A stretch of DNA of 64,000 nucleotides from Acanthamoeba lenticulata (Eukaryota > Discosea > Longamoebia > Acanthamoebidae), in contig NAVB01000066.1 of assembly GCA_002179805.1 (NCBI GenBank), forward strand, positions 1-64,000, in the 5' to 3' direction. Under the pieces are notes generated by a model that saw only the letters and a program-made list of their open reading frames with translations, ran no database searches and was not told where the DNA came from. The translations under genes and the position numbers were made by a program. Positions 31,968 to 43,847 of the stretch are shown here, in pieces. The first letter of the stretch is position 1, and every line of letters begins with the position of its first letter.

Positions 31968-33962
31968 ATGGCCCGGTGTGTGTTGTGTCGTCTGGCCCAC
32001 GCCCCTTGCGATGGGTACCCATCCCTGCTTCCCCCGCTTCGACAAGGGTAAACTCACAGAAAGACTTGGTTTTTGTGATGTGGGCGCTGTTGAAACGCAG
32101 CGTGACGCCGTGCAAGCGCTGTGTGGAGCTGCACGTCGGCCACCAATGCTTCCTTCCGCCAAAGGCCAAACTTGGGCGGCCCGCTCGCAAGCGCAGTGGT
32201 TCTCCCCTCCTCCCCTCTTCTCTTTTGAGCTCAGCGCATCCTGAGATAACGTTTTTTTTTTTCTTCAGTTTCCGCAGCCCAGCAGCCCAGCCGACCTCTT
32301 GCGCCCGTCCCGACCCCCAACGCGCCTTCCGTCGTCACCTCGAACTCAACTGCGGCAGCCGCAGCACATCCAAGTCTGCCACTTCCGCCCTGCTTGCCCA
32401 TAAGCCAGCCCGGGCCGCCCATGACCGCGCCTGTGGCCGCGAGTCAGATGATGCCGCAGCTGTTCGCTGCAGAGGAACGCCCCACCGCGTCGACGCGTCT
32501 GGCCGACGGGGCCGTGCGGTTCCTGCTCGACGCTGTGACCTCGCTCAAGAGCGAGACCAAGATGCTGGCCGCCCAGCTCCTTAAGTCCCAGGACAAGCAC
32601 AAGCGCAAGGTGGACAAGCTGACCCACGACCTGCAGGCCACGGTCGGGGACGTGCTGGCGCTCACCCAGCGCGTGCAGCAGCTCGAGGCCGAGAACGCGC
32701 GGCTGCGCCAGGGCGCGGTGCCCCAGGTCGGGCCCGTCGGCGTCGTCGCTGCGCCGTCGGTCCTGCCTCAGTTGTCTTCGTCATCTTTCTCGTCGTCGTC
32801 GCCGCAGTCGGCGATGGACTACCCGCCGTCCAAGCGAAGGAGGCCAACCACCACCGCAGCCGCCACCGGCAATGACTTTGACGCCGACACGGACGACGTC
32901 GCGAGTCCAGAGTTGTCGACAGCTAACTTGTCGTCATCGTCGTCGTCGTCATCATCTCCACTGGACGTCGTGCACCCGGCGCCAAGCCTGCTGGCCATGG
33001 AAGACCTCCAGTACGGGTTCCGGGCCACGACTTCCAGAGGACGGGACTGATGATGGTTGGTTATCGCAGGCGGCCGGTGTGGGTGCACAGATTGGTCGGC
33101 GGGAGGCAACCGCGTACGGCGTTTGCCAGTCGGCCGTTTTGCGAACTCACGGGCTTCTCGCTGGTCCTTTTTCACCTCCCTGCCCTTTTTATTTTTAATT
33201 TTAATATCATTTTTGTTTTTTTCTTATCTATTTTGTGGAGCGCAGGCGGAGCTGATGAGCCGCCGTGAGAGGCTGATGGTCATCATCCCCAAGCAGCACA
33301 AGCCCGCGTGCCTCGACATCCTGCGACAAGGGTACGCCTCGTCCCCTTACGATGCACTTGTTGCACGCCAAATGGTGACGAGCAAGCTCTTCTTGGGTGT
33401 TTGATCAGGCGTTGCAACGGCTACAGCAACGTCTTCCACTGGAGCGGGCATCTGGAGCATAAGAGCGGCCGCTTTGTCACAGTTGTGGGCCGCATTCAGT
33501 GGCTAAGGCCGGCGCCTGGGGCCGTGCGCATCTCACCTCCCACAACTCAACGTCGGTTCGTGTGCCTGATGGTCGACTCGTGGTGGCGCAGGACGTGCAT
33601 GCGATTATCTGGGTGGATCAGGCGGGCGAAGAGGTCTGCCTTCCTGGCACGCGCGAAGGTACAAGTCCTGCGAGGTCTTTTTGGGCTGCACGCACGGGCC
33701 TGGACTGACCCAGACTCTGCACACAACAGAGATACGCGCGCGAGAGGACGCCGAATGGCAGGTGGCCACTCAGCTGATGGCGCCTTCGCTGAGCGTTCCT
33801 TCTGTGCCTGCTCCTTCTGCGCCTTTGGAGCCGTCGCCGTCACCATCGCTGGTGGGAGCAGAGACCGCCGCAGCGACACTGTCGCCGCGCTTGGACGATG
33901 ACGTCAGCTGGCGCGAGTTGTTGTCTCTCTTCGACGACTCGCTCCAGTCCGTCTTTCAGTGA
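31968..33962 (+). CDS. Zn2Cys6 / coiled-coil / PAS-like transcription factor, copy 3 of tandem array
   Basis: Start MARCVLCRLAHAPCDG at 31968. Removal of intron 32015-32100 yields CDG-VTPCKRC-VELHVGHQC, the same Zn2Cys6 spacing as copies 1 and 2, followed by KLGRPARKRSG. The coiled coil lies at 32490-32710 (AVRFLLDAVTSLKSETKM ... RVQQLEAENARLRQ). A Ser-rich linker follows, then a PAS-like domain (about 33069-33655: RRPVWVHRLVGG, SRPFCELTGFSL, AELMSRRERLMVIIPKQ, NVFHWSGHLEHKSGRF, AIIWVDQAGEEVCL). The end is DDDVSWRELLSLFDDS. The linker is longer and richer in Ser/Pro than in copy 1. A tRNA-Ile lies just upstream on the other strand. Confidence 0.75.
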
Positions 33963-34166
33963 CCGATTATAATCTTATATTCTTTATTTTTTTCATATAT
34001 TCATAAATTCTCAATAAATAACCATGCGTTTGGGCAGATATCAAAAGTTCGTCCCAAGGGACAAAACGTGTTATGAAAATCTAAACAGAAAGGGTTACTT
34101 GTACACAATGTGCATGACGATGATGATAATGATTTTGTCGTAGCTGCTGTTGCGCTATTGGAGAGC

Positions 34167-35620
34167 TCAAACGAAGCGCTCGGCCTGCAGGTCGTGCTTG
34201 GAGGCCGGAACGACAGGGACGGCGGCAGGCATGAAGAAGTGGGGCTGCATAGGAGGCAGCTGGGGCGCGTGGACGGGGAGCGGCATGTAGTGGGCAGGAA
34301 CATACGTGGGACCCGACACACTGCAAACAACATGCGAGTCAGAAGAGCATCAACAATCACAATGACGAGGTCGGCCCGGACGTACAAAGAACTGGGAGCA
34401 ACCTCCTCAGTGGCCTCAGCGGCCTTAGCGGCGTCTGGCCAGACGAGCACAAGAGAACGGTTCATGTCAGAGACACGTTGTGGACCACCAACACAGGAGG
34501 AGGAGGAGGGGCGTGTACTGTTCGAGAAATACTTCTGGAGCTGAACACCCATGTAGATGATGAGCAAGCCCACAGCAGTCAAGGCGAACGGATACCTGCA
34601 CGTCCACAAGGTGTCGGGGTTTGTTGGGAGAGGGGGGGGGGGAGAGCTGTAGCCACGTACGCCCAGGAGTCGTAGAAGAGGTCGTTGGTGAGCCACAACA
34701 GGTAGAAGGCCTCACCGATCGCACCAAACACGACCAAGCTCTGCCTGTTGATGAGACCAGCAACAATCTAATTCACCCAAACAAAGGTAAGGAAAAGATG
34801 GCAATTTGTGTGAATGAATTCGATCGACTTGACGTACGAGGTAGATGGCAGAAAAGATGCCGTAGCCGACTTGGTAAGGACCCAGGATGCGGGCGATGAA
34901 GAAGAGAGTAGTGATGCTGATGAAGCTGCACAAGCCGCCGAAGAGGTAGAGCCAGAACGCAAAGTCCTGCTTGAACTTCTGGCGGTCGGTGAAGAAGGCC
35001 ACCGTGTTCATGCCCAGGCCAAAGACAAACGCGAAGAGGCATTCTGTCGTCAAACTCGGATCATTAAAGAACAAAATGGGCAGATCTAAGGTCGCCGCGG
35101 AGAAGAGGCCCGCCGAGATGGGTGCCGTGAGGAAGGGGAAGTGAACAACGCTGAGGGCCAGCACGCCGGTGACCACAGGCGTGAGTTCAATCAAGAGCAA
35201 AGGATGGTTGTGGACGGTGACGTTGAAATAGCGCTCCACGGCAAAGGTGACGACGGGGGAAACGGCCACAGCCACGGTGACGAACAGGCCGCCTACCAAC
35301 TGCGGGACGCCGAACTGGCTCGGGCCATCGAACCACAGCTTGACACCTGCCGCCCCGAAGAGGACGACATAGGCCAGCGAAAGGAAGAAGAGCAGCGCGC
35401 TCGACGCCCAGACAAGGTTCAGGAACCAGGTCAGAGCGCCCGTGATGAGGAGGGCACCAGCGTAGAAGCTCACCAAGGCGACATTGAGCCCGCCCCGACC
35501 AGCCGTGCGCTTCACCAGAGCGGGCCACAGCGCTGCGACCTCGCTCGTTGACAAAAGGCCCTGCTCGGCAGCCCAGGTCAAGTCACTTTGCTCGAGACTA
35601 ATATACGTAGAGGACGACAT
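34167..35620 (-). CDS. Polytopic membrane protein (DUF2157-like)
   Basis: ATG at 35620 (MSSSTYISLEQSDLTW). A short N-terminal soluble segment with the pattern AEQGLLSTSEVAALWPAL precedes about eight to ten membrane helices, among them VALVSFYAGALLITGALTWF, ASSALLFFLSLAYVVLFGAA, GGLFVTVAVAVSPVVTFAVE and LFAFVFGLGMNTVAFF. Later exons encode IVAGLINRQSLVVFGAIGEA and YPFALTAVGLLIIYMGVQLQ, then a Pro-rich cytosolic-type tail ending KHDLQAERFV. The N-terminal amphipathic segment plus many helices recalls DUF2157 membrane proteins of unknown function; similarity judged by eye only. No enzyme motif seen. Confidence 0.7.
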
Positions 35621-35846
35621 CCAGTTGCCGAAGTTTGGCCGTCCTGCCAATGTGTCGGGGCTTGTTGTCCGGTGTTGCGGTGTGCAAGTTTCTGTGGCCC
35701 AGGTCCGGCTCGTGAGTATTTACCGCCGTAAATTGTCTTTCACTAAACATTTTCTTTATAAATTTCGGCCAATCGTCTGCGAGCGATCCTGGTGGGAAAG
35801 GCAGCGAAGGATTCAGCTGTCGGCAGATATCGAACATATGTGGTGA

Positions 35847-38800
35847 TCAGAGCCTCTGGATGCGGTCCTTGAACTTGACCGTTTGTTCATCGGCCCCAAG
35901 GTTCTTGTTTCGGTTTGCATTTGTTATTCGCAAGCAAAAGCAAACCAAGCAGCATGAAACACATACCGAGCGGACAAGAAACTCGAGGAGCTTGAGGCCG
36001 TTTGCCCGATCACCCACTCGCGCGCAGCAACCCAGCATGGCGTTGACTATTTTCAGGTCTGGCTTGATCCCTCTTTCTGCGTATATTTACAGAAATAGAT
36101 AAATATTACAATATTTATAATAAACAAATAAATATAAATCAATTATATAATATATATATGTATATAAAAAACCAAGAAAGGGCACCTTGCATCTCCTCGA
36201 AGAGCTCAAAGGCACGCTTGGTGAGCGGGTGGTTGATGTCGTTGCGGTAGTTGTACTCCTCGGCCTTGTTGAAGTAGTTGTGGTTGAGGCAGTGCACGAT
36301 GAGGCTGCGGTAGGTGCGCTGGGTCGGCCGCAGGGACGCCGCCCCGCGCTCGACCTCCTCGTGCATCTCGCGCAGGAGGCCCAGCGCCCGCCGGACGCTG
36401 GCCCGCTTGCAGGCCAGCTCGATCATGGCGTCGTAGACCTCCTTGCTCCGACGCATCTGCCGCGGCATCCGATGGAACAGCGTCCACGCCTGCGTGTACA
36501 TCCAGTCCACCTTTTGATGCTGCTGGTGTTGCTGTTGCTGGTGTTGTTGGGGATCGAGGTCGTTCTCCAGCGAGTCGATCCAGCCTCGTTCGTCGGTCTC
36601 GTTGCCGCTTGCGTCGACTGGGCGCCGCGCGGGCGGGACGTAGGCGTTGGCGATGGCCTTGATCACTGCCGTGTAGATTTCCTCGTCCGGCGGCTGCGGC
36701 GTCGTTGTTGGCGGAGCCGTCGCTGCGGCCGCCAACGGCGACGTCGACGATGACGACGACGCGTCCACGACTGGGGCCGACGACCGGGCCAAGTGCGGCG
36801 AGGCGTAGTGGTAGTGGCGGGTCATGAACGTCTCCAGAGCCTCCATGTCGCGGTTCTTCTCGCAGCCGCGCACAAACTTGAGGGCCATCACCTTCGTCAC
36901 CGCCGCCACCTCCTGAGGCGCCCACGTCACCTCCTCGCCCTCCCCCCTCATCCGCTTGTGCCTCTCCTGTACTCCAAAAAACAATATAAATGATTAAATC
37001 AAAGTAATTTAAATTGAACAATAATAAAATATTTTTTAAAAGAAATAGTGAACAAATACCGCTTCTTGGCGAAAGAGGTCGAAGACGTTGAGTGCGCGAA
37101 GGGTGTTGTCGCGACGGAGGCACAGGTTCATGAGCTTGAAGAATATGGCGTGGTCGGGGCTGACGTGCCGCGCCCGCATGTCGTCCAGCAGGCCAAAGGC
37201 GCGGTCGACATAGTGCGCATCAGCCTCGCGCATGCGCTGCTTCTCGAGGGCACTCATGGCGCGCTCCTCGCGCTCGCGCTGCCGTCGCTCCTCTTCCTCG
37301 CGCTCCTCGCGCTCGCGTTCGGCGGCCTCACGCTGCTGCCGGTCCTCCTCGCGAAGCCTTCGCTCTTGGTAGCGCCTCTCGGCCTCCTTGGCCTCGAGCG
37401 TCGCCACATCCTCATCGCCTTCGGCCATCTCGGCGTCCACCCAGCCCTTGTCCCAGCCCCCGTCTTCATCGTCGAGCAACGCGTGGTCCTCGCGCACGTT
37501 GGCGGCCATCCAGAGGTCGTTGATCATGTAGTCGTCCTCCTCGTCCTCCTTCCACTTGCCGGCCAGCACGTCGAGCACCTTGCCGTAGATGGCGGCGTCC
37601 AGCGTCACTTGCGCCTCCTTGGCCTCCTCGAATACCTTCAACGCGCTCTCCTCTCGCCCCGCTCGCCTGCACGCCCCTGTATTTGAAAAACAAATAAAAT
37701 TAATCATAAAAAACAAATTACAAAATAATAAATAAATAAATAAATAAAAATTGAGCTCAACGGACCGATCAGGTGGCCGTAGGCCTGCGCATCGGGTGGG
37801 ACTTCCGCCAGCTTCATCTCCGCCAACATCTTCTCCGCTTTCTTCACAGCGCCTTCAATCTCGAAAGCTGCGATCGCGCCACGCCTTCATCAGCACAGAG
37901 TCTCTTCATCGGCAAGACCAATTCGTACCGCGCAGCATGAGATCGTAGCTGCGCCGGTCAGGCTTGAGGCCTCCACGCCCGATGTCTCGGAAGAGGACTC
38001 CGGCTGTCTTCATGTCGTACTGCTCACAGAATAAACACACCACATTAGACAAGAACAATACGACATGGTCTGGAAAGGTTGTTGGACGCGTACATGGCGG
38101 ACGCAAACAGCGATCAGGCTGTTGATCACCTCGAGGTTGGGCCGGACGGGCGGCTTCTCAAACTTCATGGCCTCGAGCAGCTGGAGGGCCTTGTTCACCT
38201 CGTCTCGCCCGCTCACGGCCCCATCCCGCTTGCCACCGGCGCCAGTGGTGGTCGTGGTGGCCGTCGAAGTCGAGGTCGAAGCCGAAGCCAAGGGCGAGGA
38301 CGGCGACGCGGCGTCCTTCTTTGGTCGAACGTCAAAGGCCGAGATGCGGTGGGCAAAGGTCTGAGCGTCGGGCGAGACGTTAAAAGTGCGCCGAAAGTGG
38401 GCGATGATGTCCTCCACGTCCTGCGCCGGTCGTCCGTCGCGCACGCAGGCCAGCACGAGGCCGTTGAGTGTGCCCACATCGGGCCGGACCAGGTTGGCTC
38501 GCAGCTTGGCAAACACGCGGAAGCAGTCCTCGCGCAGGCCCATCTCGGCCAGAGCGACCATGACGGCGTTGTAGTCGGCGACATCGCCAGCCGCGAGGCG
38601 CTGTAGCAGCTGGCGCATGCGAGAGATAACCCGCGGCTCGAGGAACACCGAGCGGTTGCGCTCGACGTACTGGAGGACGCGCACCATGTGTCGCGGCATC
38701 ACGTACTTGCGTCGGCTCAGCTCGTTGATCGTCCGCTTCAGCTCGACGTGGCGCGAACTGAAGCCGTGCTGTGGCAGCTGCGGCGCCTTTGGCTGCTGTT

Positions 38801-39179
38801 TTGTTCCCGAGGCAGCAGTAGTGCTGTGCTCGGACTTGGTCGTGGCTGGCGACAGAACACTCGTGCTCGCTGATGCGGGCGTGTAAGAAGACGGAAAAAG
38901 GGGTGAGGGGTGCCGGGGGCAACGCACTATGAAAGAGGCGAAGACGAGGGAGCGGAAGTGGAGGCCGTGACCGCGTGCTGGCGAGCATGAAAGGCATGCG
39001 CGCCAGTGGGCAGGAGGAGCGGCCAACCTGCGAAAACCTCGCAGCTGCAGACAGAATATGAGAGCGAGCTCAAACCGAGTGGATGTTCGCCAAGTACCTT
39101 TGGGACAAGCAACCACGCGGTGGGCGGCCATGTTCGGCGCGACGAGCTGGTGCGGCCGAGCGATCAGTTGCCGCCTCAT
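35847..39179 (-). CDS. Pentatricopeptide-repeat (PPR) protein with coiled-coil insert
   Basis: PPR motifs of ~35 residues recur: VADYNAVMVALAEMGLREDC, VRPDVGTLNGLVLACVRDG, VRPNLEVINSLIAVCVRH, LKPDRRSYDLMLRG, VPPDAQAYGHLIGACRRAG, VSPDHAIFFKLMNLCLRRDN and IKPDLKIVNAMLGCCARVGD. The N-terminus is Arg/Ser/Pro-rich with few acids, fitting mitochondrial import. Between repeats lies a long Glu/Arg coiled coil (about 37240-37400: REREEREEEERRQREREER). About six introns, several AT-rich (36076-36186, 36974-37060, 37679-37764). PPR proteins bind organellar RNA in a sequence-specific way. The start could be 39179 or 39131. It is head-to-head with a second PPR gene. Confidence 0.83.
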
Positions 39180-39271
39180 CTTCGGTTAGGCAAGATTTCC
39201 ACAAAGAAGAAATCACGAGGAAAAGGCAGAAAACATAAGGCCGAGCAAAGAGGAGCACATAGACGCGGAGG
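39180..39271. promoter_or_regulatory. Short shared interval between two divergent PPR genes
   Basis: Only ~90 bases separate the inferred start codons of the minus-strand PPR gene (39179) and the plus-strand PPR gene (39272). Both promoters and 5' leaders must overlap here or reach into the neighbour. No clear motif is visible. Confidence 0.4.
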
Positions 39272-42140
39272 ATGCGACAGACACGGTAAGTGGCACACCG
39301 TGGTCACAACGGACTCAAGTTGTAACAGTTCGTTGCTTTTCTTGTTTGCAGGTCCGTCAGCGCCAATTTGCCTTTCCGCCCCGCGCGAATCATCGATCTC
39401 GCTCGAGGCAGCAATGGTACAGGTCACAAGCCCCTTTGCTGGCACTGCAGCACCTCCATAACCCATACCACAGTCCCAGGTGTGTCCGTTGGCCTGCCGG
39501 TGCAGGGCAGTCGGCCCGCTCTTGCCACGCATGGCTTCTTGCACAACTCGGCCACTTCAGCGGTCTCACCTCTCACGCGCATGCTCGTAGCCTCACGACA
39601 TCATCAACAACAGCAACGCTGCTATGCTCGCGGTACGCCAGTACATTTCTGCTGCTTGTCGTGAGCCTTGTGCGGCCTTCTTACCAGCGTGCTTGCGCCG
39701 CGTCCAGCCATTAACGAGCGGCCCCGAGCCGCCGATGCGCGTTGGGCGTCCAGCAGCGGCAACAACAACAAGACTCCGTTGGCCGCCAGTGGGCGCACAG
39801 CCCTCCCCGGCCTGGCCCAGCTCGAGTCCATGACCGCGGTCCCGGCCGGGCGCCTCGCTCAGCTGCTCGACCAGGCCCTTGCCCTCTCCGTGCCGCCAGC
39901 GGTCGTCAAGCGGTATGTTGTGGGCTGAGCTCTGAGCTGGCCAGGCACAAGTCTGTCTTCGTCCTCGTCTCACACGGGGGCCGCGTAGGGTGCTGGGCTT
40001 GATCAAAAAGGTCGAAGGCAAGCACCGGAATGACTACGCGCAGCTGGCCACCGGGCTGAGCAAGCTCAAGGACAGCGTCTTGACCGACCGCGAGAAGGTC
40101 GCCGCGGCCCAGAGCCTCTACGATCGCATGCTTCACCTGCAGGAGCAACACCAACATCACCCCGAGAGCGGCCAGGCCCAGGCCAAGCAGTTGTTCGACG
40201 TGGCGATCTTGTCGACACTGATCAAGGTGTTTGCGGCTGGGGGCGAGTGGGATCGGTGCGAGGCCCTTCTGGCCCACATGCGCCGCGAGCGCATGAAGCC
40301 CACGGTGGTCACCTACACCAACCTCCTCAAGTACTGCGAGCAGGTCAAGAGCTGGCAACGTGCTGCCGAGGTCCTCCAGCGTCTGCAGGACGACGGGCTC
40401 CGGCCCGATGTCATTTTCTACACGTCCCTCATCAACGTCTGCTGCGCGCGGTAGGCTCTCATGTCTCCTCGTGCGTGCGTGCTTGGTTGATTGGTTGGCT
40501 CACGCCGCCCACAGAAACGACTTGTCACAGGCGCTAAAGCTGCTGGACGACATGAAGACCTCCGGCCTGAAACCCAACATCTTCACCTATGCGTCGCTGA
40601 TCAACATCTGCGAGCGGTTCGTTTCTCTTTTGTCTACTTCTCTTTAGCCTGAGAAAGAGAAGCTGACTTTGTTATTCCGTTGCAACAGGGAAAAGAACAT
40701 GAGGCGCGCGCTTGAGCTGCTCGGTCAGATGAAGAGCGAGAACATCGAGCCTAACGTGTTCATCTTCACCTCCCTTATCAACGTGTGCGAGAAGAAGAAG
40801 GACCTTCGTACGTAGCAATTTCCACCTTTTCAACTTATTAGCAGAGCAAAAATGGAGTTAGTATTTACTTTTTTATCATTATTGTTTACTAATTTATTGT
40901 TGTATTTTTATTCTTGTTTTATCTGTGGTGGCGTGGGAGCAGCCATGGCGATGCAACTGTTTGAGGAAATGACGCGAGTGCACAGGATCGAGCCCAACAC
41001 GTTCACCTTCAACTCGCTTATCAACGTGTGCGTCGAGGCGCGCGACCTTGACAAGGGACTCGAAGTGTTGAGCTCCATGCGCCGCTTCAAAATCGCGCCC
41101 AACACGTCGACCTTCAACTCGCTGGCGGGCCTCTGCGCGCGGACGGGCGACAACGAGCGCGGCTTTGCGCTGCTCGACTCAATGAAGGCCGCCGGCGTGC
41201 GGCCCGACAACGTCACCTTCACGTCGCTCATCGCCGCTTGTCGCTTGCGGGCCGGCAACAACAGCACCAGCGGTGGCGGCAGCAGCGAAGATGCTGGCAT
41301 CAACGACGCAACAACGGCCAACAGCGGCGCCGAGACCAAAATGGAGGCTGAGGTCGTCAACGGTGGCGACACTGATGACGGCAGCGCACCAGCCGTGCTG
41401 CCGTCGCTCGAGCGCGCACTGGCCCTGGTCGGCCGCATGCGGCACGAGTTTGGCGTGACGCCCGACAGCATCACGCTGACGACCCTGCTCGACACCATGC
41501 TGCGCAGCCGGCGGCTGCCCTACGCCCTGCGCGCTTATCACCTGGCCCGTGCCGAGATGCAGCAGCAGCAACGAGCAGCGGGCGCCCCGGAGCTGCGTCT
41601 CGACAAGGAGACCTACTACGAATTGATCAACTTGTGCGCGCGCAGCGGACAATGGAGGCGCGGCCTCGCCATCGTAGACGACATGGAACAGGCGGGCCTC
41701 AGTCCGTCCGTGCGCGTCTACAACTCGTTCCTTCGCAGCTTCGACCCCGCACGACCCAACGATGTGCGTTGTGTCATGTCCTCGCTCGTTGTTGCAGAAA
41801 AATATGTGGAATTGACTGCTGTGGTGGACAGATGGACGATGCCAGGGAAGTGGTGGCGCTCATGCGCCACCGCGAGGTGGCCGAGGATGACACCACAAGG
41901 GTTCTGCTCCGACGGCTGGGCATCGAGCCGCGGCACATCAACAAGATCCTCCAGCAGCACAAGCCGCAACCAGCCCAACAGCAGCATGACAGACAAGACA
42001 AACCACGACAACAGGGAAAGGGAAGCAAGAACAAGAGTCAGGGTAAGGACAAGGGATCCAAGGATAAGAGCAAGGCCAACGACAAGAGCAAGGCAAGAGG
42101 GGCGAAGGGCAAACCACAACAAACGAAATCACGCGCGTAA
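39272..42140 (+). CDS. Pentatricopeptide-repeat (PPR) protein
   Basis: About ten classic PPR units run through the gene: VFAAGGEWDRCEALLAHMRR, MKPTVVTYTNLLKYCEQVKS, LRPDVIFYTSLINVCCAR, LKPNIFTYASLINICER, IEPNVFIFTSLINVCEKKKD, IEPNTFTFNSLINVCVEARD, IAPNTSTFNSLAGLCARTGD and VRPDNVTFTSLIAACR. The well-conserved residue pairs at repeat ends suggest a specific RNA target. A Thr/Ser-rich insert (41265-41400) splits the array. The C-terminus is a Gln/Lys/Ser-rich basic tail ending KSRA. The N-terminus contains MLVASRHHQQQQRCYARG, like a mitochondrial presequence. The first exon is tentative (ATG 39272, MRQT, then intron 39286-39351) because the second junction near 39633 changes frame. Confidence 0.83.
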
Positions 42141-42321
42141 CATTCTTTGTGAAAAGAAAATCTATGGATAAATGCATGAAAACTCAACGCTTTCCTAGAG
42201 TGCCGACCATTTGCGCCGTGGCTGTGGTCTTCCGACCACGCCCCAGGGTGAAGGTTGTTCTCCGACCTGGTCAAAATGGTCGTCAGTTACGTGAGATGAG
42301 CTGGCTGCCAGTGCGACGAAC

Positions 42322-43787
42322 ATGCAGACAACAACAGCTCCGCCCAACTTGCGCCCGCTCCACGAAATGGAACCCGTCTCGACCGCCGCGCCAACCACCT
42401 CCACATCGACCACAACCACAACGCCGGTGCTGCGACCGTCGCTTGCCGACAACGCATGGACGTACCTGCAACACATTGTGGCGGGCACGTCGGCCGGCTT
42501 CACTGCCGAGCTGCTCCTCTTCTGTGTAGAGATACGCAACTACCCTACCATCTTCAAAACTGAGGGCGTTAACCCGCGCCACTGCGTGCACTGGCGAGGC
42601 ACTTCGGTCAACCTTCCTGGTGCGTCAAGTCGCTAAGTCGTTGCTTACGCCTTGTCTTTATTGAAAGTGACGATGTGTGGTACGGTCACGTTGGCAGAAC
42701 TGGGTCGACAGTTTGGGACCATTGCATCGAACAAGGCACCCGTGGCCGGCCTCATCATGGCCTCCTACGACCTCTTCAAGCGCGAGATCAGCGTCCGCCT
42801 CAACGCTTTCAACGAACGACGAACACAAGCCGGAGGTAAGTTGCACTGTTCGCTCTTGTGGAGCCATGTCGCTACTGACCCTGTCCCCCGTTCCTCTGCT
42901 TTTCAGCCCATCGCTCGTGGTTGGAGTTGATGCTGTGCCAGCCGCTAAGCGTGTGCTTCGTCGCCGGCTTCTCGGCACAGATGCTGGAGGCCTTTCTCAT
43001 GAACCCGGTCTTCGTCCTCAGGTGCCGCGACTTTCCAAACTCTCGCGACAAGAATCACTGCTCATCTGACGCTGGCCATGGTGTTTGTGGGGGACAGGAG
43101 CGCGCATGTGCGTAGCCACTTTGACAGCGCAGGCCAGCCGCTGTCCTCGCCGCCATCCGTCTGGCAGACTGCACGCGGCCTGCTTCGTGAGGGCGGCCTC
43201 CGGGGATATTGGCGCGGGTGCGTCGCCCGCTTCTTGAAGCTCAAGCAGGAGAGCTGAAGCTCACCTCGAAGAGGTCTGTCGGTAGGTACTGGGGCACCGT
43301 GGTGTCCGGCGGGCCGTTCATCAGCTGCTACTACGCCTTCGCCGAGATCTTGGGGCAGATGATCGCCAGGCGCACTGGCTACGCTTCGCCACTAGACCTC
43401 CCACTTCATCTTAGCGCCCTCTCCGGTTCGTCTTCTCTGCTCTGTTGTTGCTACCCTGCACGCTTGCTGATGTGGTCATGATTGATCCCACACCTAGGCG
43501 GGTGCGGAGCGGCGCTGGCTGTGGCCGTGACGACGCCGCTGGAGATCTTGCGGCAGCGCGGCCTCACCGAGTGGCGGCACTGGGACGAGACGCGTGCTGT
43601 GCTCCAGAGGGGCGGCCTGCTGGCGGCAGTGCGATCGGTCAAGGCGCGTTGCCGACTCGAGCTGCAGGATAAGCTCTTCCGCGTGGCACCTCGCTCGGCA
43701 GTCAAAAAGGCCACTTACGGCTTCTTCAAGCAGGCCCTCATCCGCGGCATCAAGGCTGGCGCTCGAGCCACGATAGCTCGCCGATGA
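42322..43787 (+). CDS. Mitochondrial carrier family protein, divergent
   Basis: ATG at 42322, then a Thr/Ser/Pro-rich leader of ~40 residues. Three loosely related membrane repeats follow. Repeat 1: YLQHIVAGTSAGFTAELLLF, a substrate carrier start. Repeat 2: LCQPLSVCFVAGFSAQMLEA with NPVFVLR. Repeat 3: CGAALAVAVTTPLEILRQRG, keeping the family signature P-x-[DE]-x-x-[RK]. Between them are the matrix-loop lines FKTEGV, REGGLRGYWRG and GRYWGTVVSGGPFISCYYAF. The first two signature motifs are degenerate, so the transported solute cannot be assigned. About six short introns. The C-terminus is basic (KAGARATIARR). Confidence 0.75.
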
Positions 43788-43847
43788 GGGTCTGCTCTCG
43801 GCTTGAAAAAGAAAAGAAAACAAGAACGAAAAGCCAGACAAAGAAAA

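Noticed and set aside
37048..37686. Plus-strand 212-residue frame opposite the PPR coiled-coil exon
   Set aside because: Leu/Val/Ala-rich mirror of Glu/Arg/Asp codons on the minus strand; no domain.
37725..37748. (AATA)n run as a possible mobile-element tail
   Set aside because: It lies inside an AT-rich intron with GT-AG ends and lacks any element body or target duplication.
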